Assembly (NCBI GenBank): GCA_019054805.1
Contig: JAHQIY010000007.1
Location: 439,501 to 503,500, forward strand
Length of the DNA stretch: 64,000 nt
Source of the DNA: Brachionus manjavacas
Lineage: Eukaryota > Rotifera > Eurotatoria > Ploima > Brachionidae
Direction: 5' to 3'
A program made the translations under genes and the position numbers. Positions 49,178 through 61,320 of the stretch are shown piece by piece. Below the pieces are notes generated by a model. That model was given only the letters and a program-made list of their open reading frames with translations. It was not told the DNA's origin and did not search any database. The number at the start of each line of letters is the position of its first letter. Positions within the stretch are counted from its first letter, which is position 1.

Positions 49178-51340
49178 ATTTTTTTTAATTGAAAGCATTT
49201 AATGCAACCAATTTTCAAATGAAGATTCAATTTTATATTTTTATATTAATTTTATATTTTTGTTTCAGCTATCATTGAAAGGCCTTCAAGTTTTGATCTA
49301 CTTTTTGTTACTAAAGTTATTTTTGTTAAAATAATTGTTTAAAATTCAATACAAATAGAATTTAACGATCAAAAATCTTACAATAACAGGCTAGTCCCCA
49401 TGTCAAGAATGACCGATGAAAAATTCGTTTATTTGATTTTGAAAAAGAAAATTTATTTCATTTTTATTAAATAATTTAAAAAAGTAAAAATCGCTTTTAA
49501 ATTTTTTTAAATCTGAAAATAAACAATAAATTTGAATAATTGCATGAATGCTGAAAAGAAGAACTAAAGATCAAAAACTTTACAATTTTTTTTTCAAAAA
49601 GTGACCGCTACGAACTGCACCAAAAAATCAAGTAAAATTTTAATGGTTTTTGATTCAAATCAAACAATATAAAATTATTGAAATTGGAAAATGACATCTG
49701 AAATTATTTAATTTTATCATAATTTTATTATTTCAATATAAAATAATAGATTTTTTTGAATTTTTACTTTTATTTTCCTTAAAAATACTTAGCCACCTCA
49801 CCTTTAATTTAGATTCTAAATAAATTATTTTTTTCATTTTAATTTACATTTTTTCATTAACTCCTTACCGTTTTTATACTTGCTGTGATATATCCTATTT
49901 ATGATTTCATTTTTAATTTTAAAGATTTTCTAAAAAATATTTGTAAATTGAATCCTAGACAATTTTACAATTGGAAGACTTTGGTTAGTAGAAAACGCAT
50001 TGATTCAAATAAAATTTAACTAAATCAATTCATTTTCTTAACTAATTTTATTTATTTTTAGGAAATGTTAAATTAAAAGTTAAATCCTGAAGATACTAAA
50101 GATTTACCATTTGATAATTTTTAAAAGTCTAAATTTTAAGTTTAATTTTTATCATATATTAAATTTATTAACATACTAGACAATTTACCAGTTTCAGGCT
50201 ATAAATTAATTGCAACAAAAATCAGACAAATTGACAAAGGCAAATTGAAGTTCATGATCAAATGTAAATTTCAAACCAAAATTTTTAGTTTTTGGTTTAA
50301 ATAAAAAGATATTTTTTTATCAATTTTTTTAAAATAAATGACTAGACTTTACTAAACATTATTTGTTTAATCAATTATTAGATAAAAAATTATGTGAATT
50401 TTTGTCTGAAGTAAATTGAATACTTAATCAATATTTTGAAAATTTACAAAACAAAAATTTAACTTTATTTCGTCGTAATATAATTTAATTGATATTTAAA
50501 TATCATTTAAAGCGTTTATTTGAGCCATAATTTGGATACCTAAATGTCGATTTTAAATTTGTCTTCAAAGTTTTCAAATAAAGATTTTGGAAGAATCAAT
50601 AAAAGGTCAATTAAAGAAAAAAGATTTGTTATTTTTTTAAATTAAAATAATAAACATCTTATGTTTAAAATAAAAAAAATTAAAAAATTTAATTTTATCA
50701 TTTTTATTATAATTTTAATCAATTAAATTTTGATCATTTGATTATGATCATGAACTTCAAGTTGCCATTGACAAATTGACTTTTTTCGAAGATATAGTTT
50801 AGTAAAATTTTTACAAGTAAAAAAATATAGATTTTGATATTGTACAAAAAATATCTTTTTAATTAAATTTAATGTCGATGATGTGAACATTTGTCTACAT
50901 TTGTTAATTACGTGAATTTTGGAAGTTATTCGACTTGGTTAACATTTTTTCTAATCACAATGTTAAGGACATCAGTTATTTGAAATAGAATTTTTTGATT
51001 ACATCTAAAATTAAAATAGAGCACTGAAGAAATTAATTTTGCTAATACTTTTTATTTTTAAAAAAATATTTTAAATTATTGAATTTAGAAAAAAAAACAA
51101 ATTTTTATTAGATATATTTTAATAAAATAAAATACCAAATTGTCACATAAAATTTTATAAATTTGTTCATTCAATAAGAAAGTCAATCATAACATTAATA
51201 AAATATCAGTTCAAAAATTTTAAGAAAAATAAATCCCTATTGAAAATTAATAAAATTATATTGGTATTTCAAATGTTCTAGCTTGAATGAAATGAAGACG
51301 GTATTTTAACGACGAAAAATTATCCCTTCAACATTCGCAT
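49178..51340. other. AT-rich intergenic
   Basis: About 2.2 kb with no supported gene, repeat or RNA. It forms the 3' flank of the LAP gene. Confidence 0.45.
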
Positions 51341-54300
51341 TCAAATTCCATTCATTCGATTCACCGATTTGTGCACCCTGAAGGCTTTCTCCCGCTCGTA
51401 GTTAATCCCACTTGGACTCTCACAATATATACCTCTTATTTGGTCTGAATTATAGTTGTCTGGTATTGATTTTAAAAGTAAATTCTGGAAAAAAAAATAA
51501 TCTTTTTACTAAAATTTATAATTAATTTTATTTTTATGATTAACTTAATCAAAGAACTATTTTTAAAGTTTTGAAAATAATTTGATGATTTATTTTAATT
51601 TTGTTGAATTTAATTCATTTAACAAACAATATCAGTATTTAAAAAATACGAAATTTAACTAGTTATTAAATCTTTAAATTAAATAGATACTAATTTAGCA
51701 ACCCCCATGTTTTTATTCTGTTAATCTCCAAAAATAATTTAAACACTCATTTACTTTTACGTAATTAATATATTCAATAGCTAATTTTTCTAATTATTTT
51801 TTTTCCAATCTAACTTTTTAATTGTGTGATGATATTATCATATGTTATGATATGTATGATCATTTAAATTAGGGATTGTTGTTTTAGCATACCGATAAAA
51901 CTTTTTAGCATAACCAATATTCATCCCACTATACTTTCATTGTTAACATACCAAACACCTTAATAACATACTAAAATCTGATTGACATACCAATGCTATT
52001 TTTTCAAAAAGTTTTCCCGAATTTTCACTTGAATCATCTCCCGGTAGCAAGTGCAAACAATTCGCCAAAAAGCATTCGAAATGGGAATTTTTTGAACATT
52101 AGTTTTCCTTCCGTTTTAAAGTCACTGATGAGATTAAAATTTATCTTAAAACTCGCAATTCAAATTTTTATTTTAATTTGAAATGTGTGGTGGTTATTTA
52201 ATGACAATAAGATAATTACAAGAGTATAATAATTTTTTAAACAACCACAAGCTTGGTGGACTGAAAAAATGAGAGTGCATTTACTTAAATTTAATATATT
52301 TTTATGTAAAATTTTTTATTTTTTTCAAAAATTCAGTATACTAAACATTTTTTTTTAAAAAGATATGTTTTTCAGCAAAAAGTGTGCGAATAAATAAAGC
52401 ATGCTGTGATAAAAAATGGGTATGCTGAAAAGCTTTGATAATATGTTGGTCAAGTAGACTTTTTTAATTAAGAAACATAAAATAACAAGTTTTATAGAAA
52501 AAACCTTTACTAGATTTCTATTATTTTTAATTTTTGATTTCAAGTTAAATAAAAATGTTATAATAAAATTTTAGTTAATTGGGAAAATGAATCATTTTTC
52601 GTTTATCAGATAAGATACTTAAGTTGGATGATGAAGTATTTTGTATTATTATTTATAAATTTCCAATTTTAAATTTAAAAATAGTTGTTTTTTTTTTAAA
52701 CCCTTTTTTCAAAAGTTTAAGAATTATATAGTATTATTGATTTTTAAAATAAGATTTGTTCATGTCATATTGACAATTTAAAAAAGATTTCTGAATTTTT
52801 TTCATTTGTCAATTTGTTTAAGAAAAAAGTATTACCCCATGGTCAAATATTGGCAAATCACTGGTGAATCTTATTGAATTTTGTCTCGTCGTATTTTCAT
52901 AATCGGCATAAGCCAAGTTTTCCATGTTATTGTTGAAAAAATCTTTTGAATTGTAATCAAGCAATAAATTTTTATCTATTGACTTTTTAGAATGGTTGTC
53001 TTTTGATAAATGTGGTCCAAAATTGTCATATAGCTGATGAACACTAATGTCGTCTAAATAACGCTTGCGGACATTAATTTCGTTAATTGCCGAATATTTT
53101 AGATTTTCTTGGTAGCCAAACATTTTAAATAAAACCAAATCTAATTCATTATCTTACCTCTTTTTCTGCTTATTTGTTCCTGTGGAAATAAGTAGCAAGT
53201 CAAGAAACGCTTACCGGTTTTATCTTTCTCTTGTTGAAGTTGAATCAAAGGTTTTGTCTTAGTTTAAAAAAGTTTAAAATCTTGTAATTTCGTATTTTGG
53301 TAGTCTCACTTGATTTTCCGAGAGCCAAAGAGCTTGTAGTTCTTTTAGTTTGCTTATGGAATAGGGCAAGCACTGAAGCATATTCGCACTAAGATTTAAT
53401 ACTTTAAGTCTACTTAGGCGGCCAATTTCATCTGGGACATACGACAGTCTATTTTCTCTCATAGATAATAAACTTATGTTGCCGCAACTTCCAATCTATA
53501 ATTTGAAAAAAAATTTAAAAATTTTTATACAAATTTTCAAGAGCCTACATCAGACGGAAGATAAGTTAGCTCATTTTCATCCATGTATAAGGTTCTTAAA
53601 TTTCTGAGAAGACCGATTGTGCTCGGTATTTCGATTATAAAATTATGACTCAGAACAAGCTCATACAAAAAACTTAGGCTAAATAAAAGATAATAATAAA
53701 ATTTTTTGCTTACAATTTTAAAAGCGATTAACTTACCCACCAATTGAAGATGGAAGCTTGGTTAGCTGGTTTAAATCCAGTTTTAAAATTGTCAAATTCG
53801 ACAAACGCCCTTTAGGGTTAAATTTTACAAGGAAAAAATATTAAAAAATTGGTTTTGTGAATTTCCCTACATTTTTTGCAAAAACTCTAGCTTTTTTTTC
53901 TTCGGAAAATTTTTTTGAACTAACTTGGTGCAAATTTAATTTTGTAAAAAAAATGAAACAAAATTTTTTACACACATACATTTCAAAATAATTTTCCTAG
54001 GAACAAATAAAAAATTGTTGCATAAAATGTACGAAAATCGACAAAGCCTTAAAAATTAAATTTACCAATTGAGTCTGGCAATCCGACCAGGTTATTTTCG
54101 GACAGATGCAAATCAGTTAGAGAAGTGCATTCTCCTAACTCTTCTGGCAAATATCTCAATTTATTCTTACTCAAATCAAAAAAAGAAAGTTTTTTAAGAT
54201 TGCCAATATCCTTCAAGAAAAATTAATTTATATCTCAAGTTTTTTTCATTTTTTATTACCGAAGAAATAAATTCAAGCTTGTTATTATCAATACACAGCT

Positions 54301-55141
54301 CATGCAAATTAATTAAACTACTTAGGACCTCAGGCTAAAAATTTTAAAAAATAAAAATTTTTCTAAATTGAATAATAATAAAAATTTTACAAATGTGTCA
54401 AATTCATTAGTTCCAATATCCAGTCGTTCTAAATCAATCAGTCTACTCATGGATTTAGGTAGATTTTTTAGTCGATTTTCTCTAACTTCCAGAACCTTAA
54501 GATTACAAAGTCTGCCAAAATATTGCCAAAATCACTTTTTGAAAGAGAATAAAACCCGTTTTTTACCTGCCAAAACTGCCGGGTAAATACTCCAAAAAAG
54601 AATCATTCAAGTAAAGCTCTTTGAGATTAACTAGCATCATGAAACCTTCAGGTAACCTTGGAAAAAAAATTAAGGAATTTATTTCTACGACAAATTCAAA
54701 TACCTTCCAATCGGATTCACACTTGCTTCGAAGACAGATAATTTTTTACAGCATTTTATAGTATCTGGTATTTCCCGGATATCATTTTTGCTAATGTCTA
54801 TTTTTTCCAAGTTGATTAGGTTGGCCACTGCCGCTGGCAGCGCTTGAAATTCGTTGTCTGTCAAACACAAAATTCGCAAGCCATAACACTGAAACAGCCA
54901 CTACAGAGATAAGATGTGATCATTTTTTGACAAAAATAGCTCTGGCAAAGTACCGACTTACCCTTGGAAGTTCGTTGATTCGATTGGCATCCAAAAAAAG
55001 CTCTTCAAGTGATCGCTCGTGCAAAATTATTTCCTCGGGCACATAAGTTAAATTGTTGTGTGAATAACTAAGTACACTTATTTCTTTGGGTTCATTTCTA
55101 CTCCCGCTGCAGCTGAATTTGCCAATTCCAAAAAATGGCAT
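51341..55141 (-). CDS. LAP-family leucine-rich repeat scaffold (Erbin/LRRC7/Scribble-like), PDZ-less
   Basis: This is a cortical scaffold of the LRR-and-PDZ (LAP) family, which organises polarity and junctions. Twelve exons: 55141-54962, 54900-54704, 54656-54567, 54511-54391, 54334-54260, 54210-54066, 53809-53737, 53678-53549, 53495-53310, 53257-53158, 53107-52836 and 51484-51341. Phases agree and give 570 aa. About 16 LRRs start after a short Cys-containing leader: [32 protein letters not shown] and [17 protein letters not shown] match Erbin/LRRC7 best. The LAP-specific region follows ([28 protein letters not shown]). The rest is a polar tail ending [13 protein letters not shown]. No PDZ domain is present, as in Lano/LRRC1-type members, unless more 3' exons exist. 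Exon 12 lies across a 1.35-kb intron and is inferred from an open frame, a good acceptor and matching phase. The exon 10/11 join is a 51-nt intron. Confidence 0.9.
51888..52437. repeat. Possible MITE in the last LAP intron
   Basis: AGCATACC-like words cluster at the left (TTAGCATACCGATAAAAC, TTAGCATAACC, ACATACCA) and inverted at the right (GGGTATGCTGAAAAG). Both lie inside intron 11 of the LAP gene. The ends match poorly, so the boundaries are approximate. A plus-strand open frame at 51993-52181 is within it, with no recognisable product. Confidence 0.35.
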
Positions 55142-55965
55142 AATTATTGCCAATGGCTGATTGATTTCGAAGGGTAAATTTTTTTTTAGTTAATAAAATG
55201 TATAATTCAAAATTAATTATTCGTATATTTAGAATGGTGGTGCTTTTTTTTTTCTTTGATATTTAAAGTTAGACAGAAAAGCAACAATATTAAAAATTAT
55301 TTGAAAGCTACAAACTTAATCTAGTCAATGTCCTAGTTTTTGATCTTTTTTTTTTATAATTTTTTTATAAATTCTCATTAGTAGTTGTAATTAGAATTTA
55401 TTTGATTGAATTTTTATCGAAGTTCAGTAACTAGCCGAGCTAAGTGCTCTAAGTTGGACAAACATACAATTTCGGCAAACGGAAGAACCAATTTTTAGAG
55501 TGGTTGCTTTATGTTTTTTTAAAGTTGTGAAAATAATCTCGATTGCCGCGGGTTGGTGATCGAACTTGTCGAATAATAATTAACTGAAGAACTTGCGTTC
55601 TTAATGATTGATTTATATGGCTTTTGAGCAAATATTTTTAATCGAAATGGTAAATATTGTCCCGAAGCTAACTATTTGAATAATTACAACTGTTCATCGT
55701 TTCGGCATTTCTTTAAAAGTAGAGAAATTAATTCTTAGTTTCTATAGTGATTTATCTTGGAAGAACTACTTGAGTATCAAAGAGTTAAATTAAGATTCTA
55801 AAAAAATTTTTTAAATATAGAAATAAAATTTTTGCCATTTAGGTTAATTTTTAGATTGAAATTAATTTGAAATTTGAAAAATTGTCATGAGTTATAAATT
55901 GAGTAATAAAAATGGTCAAAAATTTTTTAAACTTTTTCAAATTTTTTTTTATTTATTTTCATTTA
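55142..55965. other. Intergenic, upstream of the LAP gene
   Basis: Presumptive promoter region. A moderately GC-rich patch at about 55430-55590 has no open frame or repeat that I can identify. Confidence 0.4.
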
Positions 55966-56155
55966 TTTGTAAATCTGTACTGAGCTAATGATCCTTCAGA
56001 ATAAAAATATATAAAATAAAAAAATATATAAATAAAATTTAATATAAAGTTAAATAAGATGAAATTAAAAAAAAGGATTAAATAAAGATTAAAAACTAAA
56101 AACGTTAAATTGAAATAGCTAGAGGTTAGACATGTTTAAATATTTGAAACTTAAC
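55966..56155 (+). repeat. LINE 3' tail copy
   Basis: This 190-bp segment matches 6325-6475 along its length (TGTAAATCTGTACTGAGC, CCTTCAGAATAAA, then AAGGATTAAATAA and AAATAGCTAGAGGTTAGACA). No protein-coding part is attached, so it is a very short 5'-truncated insertion. Confidence 0.65.
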
Positions 56156-56244
56156 AATTTCTTCTTTTTTTTCTGAACTATCAAATATTTCAACTTTTTC
56201 AAAATTTTAACTTTTAATCTAAGCTTTTAATTTTGATTTCGAGA

Positions 56245-56398
56245 TGGTGCAACATTCAAAGTTGCATCAAATTTCTAGGTATTTAGCAGAAATTAGATTT
56301 AAATATGTTCGAACGGGGTGTTTTTGCAGATATTTTATATAGCAAACTTTGACAGCTGATGCAACTTTAAATGTTGCACCATATTGCATTCACAGAAC
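56245..56398. repeat. Diverged GCAACATGGTG-family MITE
   Basis: GGTGCAACATTCAAAGTTGC at the left and its inverted counterpart GCAACTTTAAATGTTGCACC at the right bracket the segment. The right end continues ATTGCATTCACAGAA, matching the terminus of the element at 23933-24094. The left terminus is lost. Confidence 0.5.
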
Positions 56399-56458
56399 TA
56401 ATTTAGATAAAAGTTATTCAATTTTTTATCATTTTGTTCTATTATTTTGCACTTAAAT

Positions 56459-56761
56459 TCACAAAACCAAATAGAATTCTGAGATAATTAAAATATTTTT
56501 TAAAATAAAAATAAAATTTCCGATTTTTTTCAAATATAATTCCAATCTTTTCCTACGCTCCTTCCGTTTTCTTTCAATTCTTCGCCGTATCAGTTCCTGC
56601 TCGTAATCGCTACAGAAATATTGGAGACATTTTTTAAATATTTTCCAATCTTTTTCGGATTTGGGTATCAAACATACCAGGTATTGCGAACACTCATGAC
56701 CAATGTCCCTTTTTCTCGATACTGAATCGTAGTTTTTGGACGGTTGTCTTAATGATTTCAT
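56459..56761 (-). CDS. Small basic protein of unknown function
   Basis: An open frame of 100 codons starts at an ATG (56761). It contains four cysteines in the first half (HECSQYLVCL, then KKCLQYFCSDYEQ) followed by a strongly basic, probably helical segment (RRRIERKRKERRKRLELYLK). Paired cysteines before a basic helix recall small CHCH-type mitochondrial proteins, but the spacings (5 and 4) do not fit the CX9C rule. The last 20 codons are A/T-biased, and the true 3' end may be spliced. Upstream exons were not identified. It may equally be part of a mobile element. Confidence 0.4.
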   Translation of the reverse strand: MKSLRQPSKNYDSVSRKRDIGHECSQYLVCLIPKSEKDWKIFKKCLQYFCSDYEQELIRRRIERKRKERRKRLELYLKKIGNFIFILKNILIISEFYLVL

Positions 56762-57059
56762 GAGCCGCGTATTTCCGCGTGTTGGCTTTATCGGGTAATA
56801 CGATTATATTTTTTCCTTACTTAAAGGATATTCCACCAAGCTTACTTCTTCCAATTGACAAAATTTTAGATGGCTTACTAAGTCTCTTTTACGGTGATCC
56901 CTTTGTTTTCATATGCAGTTTCCAGCGGCCAAGTTTGTTTATTTATAGCTTGAAATAATAATTTTAATGACTTGAAATTGTGTGTATTTAAAACTATGAA
57001 AAAATTCGTGCACCGAGATAAATGTCTTGAGCAGTATATTGTTTACATACCACAATAAG

Positions 57060-57270
57060 TACCATTCAGAAAAAATTCTAACCCGACTTGGGGAGCTCTC
57101 TTTACGCAGAAGTGCCATTGGACTTTATGATCAAAAATTCAATCGACCATGTTGACAGCATGGATTACTCTGCAAATTTGCCTGAAGTCAGGCATATTGA
57201 AGATTTTTGGTCAATATTGAAAGGGAAAGTCTATGAGGAAGGCTGGGAAGCGAAAAAACTTCATCAATTG
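57060..57270 (+). pseudogene. C-terminal fragment of a Tc1/mariner-type transposase
   Basis: From about 57108 the frame reads VPLDFMIKNSIDHVDSMDY, then ANLPEVRHIEDFWSILKGKV and YEEGWEAKKLHQL. PEVR-IEDFW contains the third catalytic Asp block of Tc1/mariner transposases, and the rest is the usual C-terminal helix. The preceding catalytic parts are absent or broken. It is followed directly by the TTACG-rich foldback at 57440, the same association as in the element at 27.0-28.1 kb. Confidence 0.7.
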
Positions 57271-57439
57271 AGGTTAAGTATACTTTTTTTTTTTTTCAAT
57301 GTGTCCAAAGCAGAAATTAGTCTTTCATGCGAACATGGTGGACACACTTATTTATTTGAAGATATAAAAATAATAAAGAAAAATAAAAATTTCAATATAA
57401 ATCGAAATTTTTTCATTTAAAAATTTAAATAAATAAGGC

Positions 57440-57815
57440 AAGATGAATGGGATAAATTACGTAATTTTACATTATTTCTAGTAAGCTTACCTAATCTTTC
57501 GTGAACATTAGTCGGTAAGGAAATGTAATTTTACGAAAAATCATGTTAGCTTACATTTAAATACGTAATTTCTAGTAAAATTATGGCAATGTGAAATTTT
57601 AGTACAATAATTACAGTACAAAAAGTAAAAACTTTATAATTTTTTTTCTATTTTTGCAAAAAAGGTTTCGTAAGCAGAACACTATTGTACAAATTTTTAC
57701 TTTTTGTACTAAAATTTCACATTGTCAAAATTATTCCTTAATGATTACAGTATCGATTTGACAAGTGGATTTCTGGTAATTTTACGTAAATTTACGTAAA
57801 AATTGGTAAAAATGA
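57440..57815. mobile_element. TTACG-rich foldback, Tc1-like family
   Basis: The segment starts ATAAATTACGTAATTTTACA, contains ATTAGTCGGTAAGG as at 41.2 kb, and ends TTTTACGTAAATTTACGTAA. Internally, 57584-57632 and 57690-57735 form an inverted pair (AATGTGAAATTTTAGTAC and its complement). It probably represents the non-coding end of the element whose transposase fragment lies just upstream. Confidence 0.6.
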
Positions 57816-58690
57816 AAATGCCAAAAAAAAGCCCGATTTCAAAAGTCTTATATTTCAAAAGAAAACGTTCTCAAAAGTTATGGAGTTTTTCGGTCACATG
57901 TTAAACAAATGCGTTCTCATTTTATAAGTCAGAGAAAATGTTTGATGAGATTATATCTCATTTAATCACCAAAAGGACAAAGTCTATCCGATTTTGAGCA
58001 CATTGATAGTCACAATTCCAATTGAGACAGTGATTTAGATAATTACTTTGATCATGGTGTATGGGATATTATGTCTTATGAAAGGCATCGTACGCTGATT
58101 TCAACCAAAATAAGCAGTGGTTCAGCGTCAGCCAACATTAAAATTGGCAATTTGAAAATTAGGAGATCAATGAGACCTTGTATAACAAAGATAGAAATTC
58201 ACGTGCTATATGAGATCAAGGACGGAATGGATGTGAAGTCGTCTTTCATTGTATTGAAAATTTATTTTAATTATTTTCAAATGCCTGATTGACTCGACAT
58301 TGCAATCAGTCACGTTGACAACTAATTTCTTTAAAATTAATGAAGCTTTTTTGTTTTTTGAAATTTTTAATTTCGAAATTTGATTTTGCCATTTGGTTAA
58401 GTTAAATGTAATTTCTTAATCAATTTAAACAATATAAAAGAAAAGAAAAACAAATTTTAATTTTAAATTAATTAAATTAAAGATTTTTTGTTATTGATAT
58501 TTAATTTCAGATAACAATACTCAATAAATGTTTCATAAATGCAATCTAGATAATATTTTAGCTTTCTATTTTTATTTTTGTGATTTAAAATGAAAAAACT
58601 GGTTTTGTAATCGGTTTTAAAGACCAATTTAGATTTTTAACCTTTATTTCAATGAAATTGAAAAATAAGCTCGTAAAATATTAGTTAGTT
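57816..58690. other. Unassigned region with coding-like patch
   Basis: A plus-strand open frame at 58071-58292 and the sequence before it are richer in G+C than the surroundings (RHRTLISTKISSGSASANIK) but end in a stop without a partner exon. It has no recognisable domain and may be the decayed remainder of a mobile element. Confidence 0.25.
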
Positions 58691-58691
58691 T

Positions 58692-58780
58692 GTAAAACGT
58701 GTTAATATTTTTAGTGGATAAAAAGCCGATAGCGGCCCGGCGGGTTTGGAGGTCTATGACATTATCGAGATAAGTAATCT
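58692..58780 (+). pseudogene. Decayed duplicate of eIF4A exon 2
   Basis: About 80 bp match 63885-63970: GTAAAACGTGTT, then an acceptor-like TTTTTAG, then a frame reading KADSGPAGLEVYDIIE, against KADSGPPGMEVDGVIE in the intact exon. In the phase used by the real exon a stop follows the first codon. The donor GTAAGT has become ATAAGT. It is a partial duplication including intron sequence, so it came through DNA rather than a processed transcript. Confidence 0.65.
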
Positions 58781-61207
58781 TCGAAAAATTTTTTCTCCTT
58801 GAATAATTTTATAACTGTTGGTTAATTTAGATCCAGCAGTTCGTTTCATTTTTAAATTAAAATACGACGACCCAAACTCATCATGAGACACTTGAGAAAT
58901 AAGATATTATTATATATATTATATATGACTAATATTATTTAGCATTTAAAATCGAATAAATAGTTCACTTTCTTTAAATTTAGATCAAAGATAACTAACA
59001 AATTGTAAGCCGTTTGTTAAATAAAATAAATTTTTTAAATAAATGGTTCTAGTAATTTTACTGAAGAGTAATAAAGAAAGTCAAGTTATAAAAATTAAAT
59101 TTGATTAAGATTTGTTAAAAATATACTTATAAAGCTAGGGAGATACGGAGTGCGCGCAACTACCTTAGCTTGTTCTAATAACTAAATTCTTTCAATTTAA
59201 TTTAAAAAATATATTCGTAAAATTTCCTTAAAATAAATCATTTTATGAAAATAGGAAGATCTATATTAAAAAAAAAAAAAAAAGAAGAAAATAATAGAAA
59301 AAGAGAAAAATTTAAATAAAGAATACAACCAATTACTAAATAATTTAAACTAAATTATATTTTTATTTATACCCAATTTTTTAAATAAATTTATAAATTG
59401 CAATCTCGAAAAAAAATTTTCGAGAACTATTGATGACGTATCAAAAATAATTGTTTTAAATAAGTTTTAATTTTCGATTTTTAATCTTGCACTAAAAATC
59501 GAAGCATTAGTTTTAGAAACTATAATTTCTAAATTCAAATTTTAATTTTTTATTCAGTAATGAAGGACATATGGTTTTTAGTGCGGTGATAAATTAGAAT
59601 CTGATGCCGCCTTAATGTAAAAAATTTGGATTAAAGTGAGTTTAAGCTTTTTAGATTTTAATTTAACTTTTAGTGAACTCTTCGCAAGGGTTTACGATAA
59701 ACTGAAAAATTTGGTACAAGTGTATCTTGTTAGCTTAAATTTAAATATTTATGCAAACAAAGTTAATTCATGTATTTTTGTTCGAATTAAAATATTTTGA
59801 ATTTAGATGATATGTCAGTCAGCTGACCAATTCTTGAGGTTGTGTTTACAATATTGTTTTTAACTAATAGTTCATCTTATTTTTTTCTTAAACTTAAAAA
59901 TTTATTATTAAAAATAAAAAATTTATTTTTTTAATAATTCATGAAAATCTGTTCTTTAATACTTTTAAAATCTTTCTCCTAAAATTTTGAAAAAAAAATG
60001 TATTATAGGCTACTGGTATTCTTTTATCCATTAAATTGTAAAAGAAGTTGTGCGGTTAACAATCGCTTATTATTAATCACAACACAAATATTTTTCCATG
60101 AACACTTGGAAATCAACCAAAATCACAAAAAACTTCTTTTAGCTTTTTCTTATTTACCTTTTAAATTTTACATTTAAGCCTATTTTTAAAATAATTAATA
60201 AAAATTAAATTATAACTAGGAAAAATAACTAAGAAGTGTAATGTTAGCTACGAACTTACCAGTTCTTTAGTTATCATAATAAAATCGATTTATATAAGAT
60301 ATAACAATAAATCTATTAAAGCATATAAAAAAATATTTTGAATTTTACCTTGTTTGATTATTTATGAATAAACCAATTTTTTTTGGAATTTTTTTACTCT
60401 TTGGTTTTTAGAAAAATGTAAAATAGCAAAAAAAACAATATAAAAACATTAGTCAAATATAATTCAGGATTATTTTAAATGAGACATTTCTAAAAATAGC
60501 TATGAAAATTTGATAATTTTATAAATTATCTTTTATAAGTTATTAAAAAGTCTTTGTGATTGATTTAAAATAAAATGTTAAATCAGATATGAGAAATTTT
60601 CATTTCAGAATGAACACAAAAAATCGACAGTTTTTAGTAAATTTTTCAAAGCGTGCTTTTAATTTTACTGTACGCAGGAGATTTATTTAAAGCTTTAAAG
60701 ATTGATTAAGATTTAATTTATTTTCTTGTGAAATTATAGATTAACAAATTTCGAAATCACAACACATTTAAAAAGAACTATTTGCTTGTAATTAAAATTG
60801 CTTATTTATTCTCAAATATTATCTATTAAAAACTGTGATTTTTTTAATTCAAAGTCCTAAATAGACTGTAAAATGATAAAATATCAGAAGCATACTTTTC
60901 AAATAAAAATTTGATGAAAAGAGACACAGAATTTGAGTGGAATAAAAACAAAAGAATTTCAAAATAAAATCAGACAATATGTTAACTTAATTTGGATTTT
61001 TAGATAACTGTATTTTCGAATTATTACAACTTCCTTATGAAGGTAAAAATATTATAATTTAAACTAAACTGAAATCGAGTATAAAATTGACATTAGAACT
61101 CTATTTTTCGTTAATTCGAGTTTTTTGCAAGATAAATTTCAAAATTTATTTCATATTTAGATTACAAATTAAGAAAAACAAAAATTTTTTTTTTGTCATA
61201 AAATTAA
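58781..61207. other. AT-rich intergenic
   Basis: No supported gene. One GC-richer spot near 59140-59175 has no open frame. The last part may contain the promoter for the exon at 61208. Confidence 0.4.
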
Positions 61208-61293
61208 ATGCAACAAGCAAACAGAGAAAGAGAAGGTAACAGGAAAACTGGTTCCGATAGCCGTATAGAGAACGGCCAAGATAACAATGAAGT
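61208..61293 (+). CDS. Candidate first coding exon, possibly an alternative eif4a start
   Basis: An ATG begins 28 codons of polar, charged sequence (MQQANREREGNRKTGSDSRI, then ENGQDNNE) ending at GT|GTAAGA, a good donor in phase 2. The composition is far from the AT background, so it looks like a real exon. Phase 2 matches the acceptor at 63909, so it could splice to eIF4A exon 2 as an alternative N-terminus. It could instead belong to an unrelated gene whose next exon I cannot identify. Confidence 0.45.
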
Positions 61294-61320
61294 GTAAGAT
61301 ATGTTTTTATATTTTTATTA

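Noticed and set aside
52355-52543. Hydrophobic minus-strand open frame
   Set aside because: Lies in the last LAP intron, is A/T-driven and has no start or splice context.
56459-56761. Possible NDUFB7 homologue (Cys pairs then basic helix)
   Set aside because: Cysteine spacings do not match the CX9C pairs of NDUFB7 and the surrounding motifs differ.
58692-58780. Repeat pair at 58.7 and 63.9 kb considered as a SINE or snRNA gene
   Set aside because: No box A/B or snRNA motif; the 63.9-kb copy reads as the eIF4A leader with flanking splice sites.
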